A stretch of 64,000 nt of DNA from Ciona savignyi (taxonomy: Eukaryota > Chordata > Ascidiacea > Phlebobranchia > Cionidae), in the NCBI GenBank assembly GCA_000149265.1, contig CH001993.1, forward strand, positions 696,441-760,440, written 5' to 3'. The notes under the pieces were generated by a model. That model made no database searches, was not told the DNA's origin, and was given only the letters and a program-made list of their open reading frames with translations. Shown piece after piece: positions 58,301 through 64,000 of the stretch; position 1 is the first letter of the stretch, and each line of letters begins with the position of its first letter. Made by a program: the position numbers and the translations under genes.

Positions 58301-59019
58301 CTCCTCTCTCTGGAATCAACTTCTTTCATTATATCGAAACCTACTGGCGATACCTGCAAGTGATGAAATCCAATTAAACAAACATTGAGGTTAAAGTCCC
58401 AACCTACCGATCCACTATGGTACTCGTTCTGCAAGTGGCTGATTTGTTCTTGCAAATTTCGAATTTGTTCGCTCAAGCGCCGTTTCCTGCTGGGTGCGTA
58501 TTGTAAGCACGCGGGTGTCACTGAGCCCTCATCGCTGGTGGAGCTTGGCACAGGAGACGAAATCCGTTCCGGCTTCACTTTCATATTCGTGACGATATTC
58601 TCCACTCGATCTCGCTTTGCTTTCATTCTTGTGACGTCACCGATGTCGGAGTTGGTGGAGTGACCACGCTGCTCGTCGGACGGAGGCGTGGATTGCATCA
58701 TGTTGTCGATGTCGGTTGAAGGACTCGCTTCCGATGCAGCTTGCTCCAACTTCGCATCAAATTCGTCCGAACTTTTGTTCTCGCTTAATTCATCGAATTG
58801 GAAATCCGCGTTTTCGCTTCGCCGACGTGATGGGGATGCCAGATCTTCGTTCATGGATATGTCGTCGGTGGAATCCGGTTCAAATGGAGAGAAAGCTTTT
58901 GCAGAAGCTGGCGAGCCGAGGTCGTTGTTCCTCAGTTCTTGGTCGTACCCGGAGCGCAGTGGGTCGGTATAAGGTGAAGTGCTCTCCACCGATTTATGTC
59001 GTCTTGTCGATGTTAACAT
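52346..59019 (-). CDS. PROX1: Prox (Prospero-related homeobox) transcription factor, eight exons
   Basis: Conventional Prox protein; nuclear regulator of cell fate in other animals. Minus-strand exons: 59019-58408, 58353-58263, 58207-57707, 57593-57383, 57327-56600, 55362-55265, 55199-55005, 52537-52346. Phases close throughout. Exon 1 has [15 protein letters not shown] and a coiled coil ([19 protein letters not shown]); exon 3 has the [13 protein letters not shown] block; exon 5 is a Ser/Pro-rich spacer. The last three exons give the homeo-Prospero domain: [39 protein letters not shown], then [13 protein letters not shown] and [20 protein letters not shown]. It would be about 875 residues, but exon 3 as drawn has an in-frame TAA (58034-58032), 9 nt before an ATG (58025). 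Exon 3 may therefore be split differently or be an alternative start. Intron 2 is 55 bp with a GC donor. The start ATG lies in an exon preceded by a good acceptor (tgtttctttgtag) near 59077. Confidence 0.88.
53220..54900. other. Long last intron of Prox, richer in GC than surrounding introns
   Basis: The last intron (52538-55004) is the longest of the gene. It holds no SINE that I recognise except a family B trace near 52850, and no coding similarity. The open frames at 53600-54080 on both strands overlap each other and have no domain. Absence of repeats in a transcription-factor intron is compatible with regulatory sequence, but no specific site is claimed. Confidence 0.4.
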
Positions 59020-59079
59020 TATCAAGTTCAGTTCACCTAACTCTTGGCTAAGAATTAGGACGCTGTCAGTACACCCTAC

Positions 59080-62050
59080 AAAGAAACAGCCACCCGAGCA
59101 TTAAAAGAAAGCTTGAAAATAATTGATTAATTTAGCAAAATTATACCTGCAAGTTCTTAGAAATGGTACTTCGCTGCTAAGCTCACCTTTCCAACTCTGG
59201 CGTTAATCTGGCGAGTGATTTAGCAAGTGACCTGATCAGCGAATTGACTTATTAGGGAGCTTCATCCGGCAAAGAAGCCTTTTTCTATTAATCTCTCATG
59301 TCACCTCTCTCGTTTCTCCCTCGCCTTACAACACAAGACACCCAGCAACACAAGCAGCATCAGATTTAATTCTTCACACATATATTTAAACCGAGTTTTA
59401 CACTTTCACATATTGTCACCATGTAAGTGCTGGTGATGTTGTTCTAACACGGAGATATATCAAAACGTAAAGCAGACTTTACCACGAATACTACCGACAC
59501 TCTCTTTAACGTCGCGATATAAATCCATAACCAAGGAGACATGTTCTTGGAGCAAGCGTCGTTCAGAGGAAACAACCAATAGACAGATTGTAAGGGTTGC
59601 TGACTTTAGAACCAACGCGTGATCACTTCTGTCTCATTTTGAACAATTACGAGCTCAAATCCAACCGGGCAATCGACGCAGAGAGTTCCGCGAAATCAGT
59701 CTGTAAGGCGGCCAGTGCTTGTATTTCGTTGTAAACACAAATAAAACACCATACAATACAAGTGAGCTGTCGTAGAAATTCTTGCTAACATTAAACTGGG
59801 TGCCTCTCTTACAACGAACTTACGCCATTTTGAGTCGCTTGCGCGGTTTGTGCAAGTCTGCTTTTGTATACACTTGTCCAACTTTCATAATTATAACGGC
59901 TAATTGCAGCCTAAGCCAGGCAATATTCATACTGTATAAGCCGACTGTTTCATTCCAAACGTAGTTATACATGTCGATAGGAATAATGATTGGAACCATA
60001 AGCTGATTTGCATATACCCGTTAAGACGAGCGATAGTTTTCCTTGATCTGAGTTCTTTGGAGGAGGTTTGTACGCACTCCAACCTAACAAATTGGCCTGG
60101 TTATTATTACGCCTTTAATACTTTGAAATCAACTAAATAGCTGCTGCAACACGGAGGAAACGGCCATTTAACTGAACTGGCAAGCGTTTAGTGGTTAGTA
60201 GGCACAGCTGAATCAAAGGTCTAGCGAAGTCTATATGCCCACACAAAGGCCAGTGATCATACAGGATTCTTCGTTCTATAATCGCATCCGGTCTTACGCA
60301 TATTTCGCGCTTCACATGCAATATATATATACGTTCATCGCTTATCTTATTCGCCGCTGTATTCCGGTTCTCATGAACTTCTATTGTACCATTAGACCTC
60401 TATGTCAAAGATCGTTTATTGAAATCGTTGACCGAACCGGGCCATGCACGACGGTACAAACATGTCCAAAACCAATGATAACGTCAAGAAATCAAGAACA
60501 AAGCTTTTAAGAGTCATCGACATGCTCAATCGTGATTAAAACTAGCAATCTTCTAAAAACGCCCTCACCACTCCAGAACACTTCAGTTGATCTTAATCTA
60601 GACAATCATTCCTCTTTTCCGCCTTGACCTTGGTTGAGTGCTACTAAGAATACCGCGCAATATAACCAATGTTACATATTCGTAGCCGCGAAAATCGCTC
60701 TAACTTTCACAATAAAAGCAACTGTGTCGTCTTGTTGTGCTAGATAAAAGATTCTCTATGACGTAAATACAGGCGTTGCAAATCTTTCCACCCGCGGACT
60801 CTGCGAGCATTTCCCGAAAGCAGGCAGAACATAAGAATATAGGCCTCGTCACTTACTGACACCTCCGCATTTGCCCGAATAACAGGTCGAAACGAACACG
60901 GCTTAATAACCTGCTTAACGCACTTTGCAACACCCACTCTCGGTGCATAACTATAAACAGTGGAATTTTCCCTAGACTTTTATTTTCGTAGCTCAATCAA
61001 TACAAGTTATGCAACACCCCCTACGCTTGGTTATCCTGTATTAGAGCACGGGACTTACAACGTACAAGTCGGACAACTAATCAGCGCACCCTTGTGTTTG
61101 GTTAGGAGGACAAGAGATACATGTGGTTATGACATAATAGGAAGAAGATATGTTCTCCTACACACGACGCAGCTAAGAAAACAATTGGCGCGCGGGACTT
61201 GCAAACGACTTCGATTAAACTTTCATGACATCTTGTCAACCTCGAACGGAAACTGTTAAATGTTGTTCGCGATATCCGAGAGTTGGCTACAAGGATGATT
61301 GTAGGCTTGCATTCTTACAGCTTTAAGGTGAGCCATTTAAAAAGGGGTTTTAAACTTAAACAATTATGTTTGGCGGAAAGTTAATAATCTCCAGTTGTTT
61401 ATTCTTAGCCCGAAGAAAGCCGTACCCGGTCCTACCAGCCACGGAGTGACGTTAACTGCAACTTAAGCTACGCATGCTTGCATTACTGGGTGGAGCTAGT
61501 CTGGGCAGGTATTCTCCACTGATGCCAGTGTACACATTGATTGAGCCTTGTATTCACACCAAGGCTTCGTGCAATCGGAGAGACTCCACCGTTCGAACTA
61601 TACAAACACAACAGTCGAAGAGTCAGCCGCAGAAAAACTTTATGGCCACGAGTGTAAAGTTGACACAATGCATTGCAACTTGGTATCCAGTGGTACGAGT
61701 CATCAAACGCGTCTATAACATATCGGATCTTCGTATGCATCTCGTTAAAATTCTTCTTTTATTTGCTCATGCACGCACCTTCGGTGAACAAGCCTCTCGC
61801 AAAACACTTTACGTTGTTTATTGAGCAAAGAGATTGCATGACCCACCGGCCATCTGATCTAGCAGCAAATATAAGTGTTTTGCCTTGTTTGTTAATAAGC
61901 AACACCACGGGTCCAAGCTCACATTACTTCTATCGTTCTGATCAAAACAACCTTGCGACACCAAATCGGTCAATTACAATCTTACCCGTGTATGGTAGAT
62001 AACATTCTAGAAAATGTTATTCAACATAACAGTTTAAAGAGCACTTTATG
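59080..62050. other. Upstream region of Prox, repeat-poor
   Basis: About 3 kb immediately upstream of the Prox coding start with no SINE or transposon recognised, in contrast to most of the window. The open frames (for example at 60960-61259 and 61474-61824) have no signal peptide, domain or codon pattern I trust. Probable 5' UTR exons, promoter and enhancers of Prox are inferred from position only. Confidence 0.4.
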
Positions 62051-62099
62051 TCTTTGGGGTTAAATGTTGCTTGCTGATAAATAGTTAAACAAAAAATAA

Positions 62100-64000
62100 A
62101 GGGACCTTTTATTATTACACAAGACACTGCAATAGCTCCGGTAAGCCAACAGTGGACGCGTTTGCTTTTTTCCATTTATAGGAATAAATGTTTTCGTTTC
62201 CCTTGATTTTAGTTTACATAACAGACTTGAAATGTAATCGTTGCACACGTATTATCCCATTTCTCTAATAAATCTTGTAGAAGTGTCAGCCTACACTTTT
62301 TATCACCACCTGAATTTAAATATTATACTGTATGTCACACATTGTGTTTTGTAACATGAAACTTATGGGTTAATTTAAAGTATGATGGGCTTAAATGTCA
62401 TTTGTCTGCAGGTAGATACGATGGGATAATCATATTTTATAACGCGGGCGAGTTTTGGGAAATCGTCATATTTTGCACCAATCATTATAGGCGTCGGGTT
62501 ACCGGGGCTATCCAGGTTGCTATATATGATTGAGAGGTTATCTCCGTTTTAATAGAACCAATCAAAAATTGGCCACGCAAACAAATGGAATAAGGAATAT
62601 ATACAACCCTCGTTACCACCACCATTTGGATTAAAAACCGTTAACTTAATTGCAGGTTTGCTTCTCATTAAAAGCGTAAAAAACATAAAATTCCGCATTG
62701 TCTGTCAGTTCTAATTAAGGCTTGGCATAGTGCAGTGGTTTAGTGTGTCAAATTAACTTTGCCTCTATTTAAGTACAAATAAAAACTGATTCAGATAATC
62801 TTTGGATGACGGGGGAATTTTCGTAACGGGAAACAAACATAATCTCAATGTGTAAATTCTGATCCCTATCGGAATGAATTTTTCAATTTATAACCCATTT
62901 CATGGAGAAGTCAAACATGTCTAAGAGATGTTAGCGGACTGTCGAGTTTTTAATATTTTTATTTTGTGCAAGAGATATTTGACCATGGACGAAATCTCAC
63001 ACGAGTCAAAGTACCCCACAACCCAGCCTACAATCAGTTTTGACACAACTTAGTGTTCTGAAATCCTTCGTAAACATACTGTCTGAATATATATACCAGA
63101 TCTCTTGCCCGCCATCAGATTACCGAAGTTTGCAGTACATCGGTTATAATTGAGACATTGTATTGTGTTTTGAGACATTGTATTGTGTTGTGTTTTATGA
63201 TTGAGACGTTCCTTCACTTTAAATACAACCCATTAATCCTTTCGGATCAGGCGATGCTTATTAAGTGCTTTGACGATGCTTTCAACTAAAAAAACTCCAA
63301 CTGACTTTTCAACAGATTAAGTACTGCAGTCGGATAAAAAGCAATGATAACTCGATAGTGTCAACCAAGAGCATGTTTAATCTATATTTGACTCTACGCG
63401 ACATGTAACTGCATACAGCAGACACAAACGGGTTTTCTGGTTATCTAATCAGTTTTGGTATATCTTATACAAAGTATGGAACGTTTTTTCTCCAAGCGGA
63501 AACTAGTGTGTGTTTCCGTGCTAATTCATACACGCGGAATTGGTGCTTTATAATCATCTTTGTATAATATAATATTTAGATATTCCTGATGGGACATTTC
63601 CCTTGTTAAAGTATATAAATACTGATTTATGAAGTTGCATTTTGGGGAAAGATAAAATTGGAAATTCCATCGGTCGATTTGTCTCAACTAGATATTACTG
63701 CGTAGATATTTTCTAATAACTGTAATGTTTAAACTCAATCGTAACTTGTGATTAATATAAACACGAGGCATTAAAACCACTTTTAGTAAGGTTGAGTTTA
63801 TGGAGATTTTAGGGTACACAGTTGAAGATAGGATATATTACTATTTTATTTTCGTTAATGGATAAACGACTAGGGCGTTGTCACACGGGTAGTCGTCAAT
63901 TTACTTCACGAATACGAAAAAGAGATTTTTTTACTTGGGTATCCGACAGATTACATCGCAACCACCGTCGAAGTACCTAAGCTATTAAATTATGCTGTAC
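62100..64000. repeat. Scattered SINE family A remnants to the window end
   Basis: Fragments at about 62110-62210 (forward), 62480-62580, 63100-63290 and 63826-64000 (all reverse, diverged). The 63.1 kb copy has an internal duplication of about 20 bp (gagacattgtattgtgttt). The last copy is cut by the window end. No gene seen. Confidence 0.55.

Noticed and set aside
60960..61824. Open frames of 99-116 codons upstream of Prox
   Set aside because: No recognisable domain, signal peptide or repeat; no splice or poly(A) context supporting a gene.

Overview
The window is nuclear DNA from an animal, most probably a tunicate (ascidian, Ciona-like). The reasons are: AT-rich sequence; multi-exon genes with many short introns (some about 55 bp); a gene pair packed like a tunicate trans-spliced operon; a chordate-type connexin; and dense tRNA-derived SINEs and small hAT/piggyBac-like elements. 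The species is inferred, not proven. Two assembly gaps (N runs) lie at 18610-18889 and 46233-46332.

Layout, left to right. (1) 883-5534, plus strand: an intronless MINDY4-type deubiquitinase is followed 185 bp later by a six-exon pyrroline-5-carboxylate reductase. The poly(A) signal of the first lies about 15 nt before a splice-acceptor-like site of the second, which suggests an operon. (2) 8572-9843, minus: a four-exon gene for a 75-residue secreted precursor with a Trp/Arg-rich segment followed by a twice-repeated acidic 15-residue unit. It is a candidate antimicrobial-type peptide gene. (3) 12966-17424, plus: a divergent Prospero/Prox homeodomain gene. Its three 3' exons (the whole homeo-Prospero domain) are present a second time at 19390-20662 within a tandem duplication that also carries zinc-finger relics. 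The second unit is interrupted by a large foldback-like repeat at 21818-24699. (4) 26939-33215, plus: an eight-exon PLP-dependent aminotransferase with nested DNA transposons in its introns. (5) 34679-38073, minus: a connexin. (6) 43409-48314, minus: an RMDN-family (regulator of microtubule dynamics) gene. (7) 48718-49416, minus: a single-exon YEATS4/GAS41 gene. (8) 52346-59019, minus: the conventional Prox gene. The remaining sequence (10-13 kb, 38-43 kb, 49.5-52 kb, 59-64 kb) is intergenic, repeat-rich or probably regulatory.

The genes do not form one pathway. The main points of interest are the Prox pair (one conventional copy and one divergent copy with a duplicated DNA-binding cassette), the cationic peptide gene, the predicted operon, and two minisatellites that begin exactly at 5' splice sites. 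All exon boundaries were read by hand from splice consensus, codon phase and similarity to known families. Where the phases close exactly this is stated.
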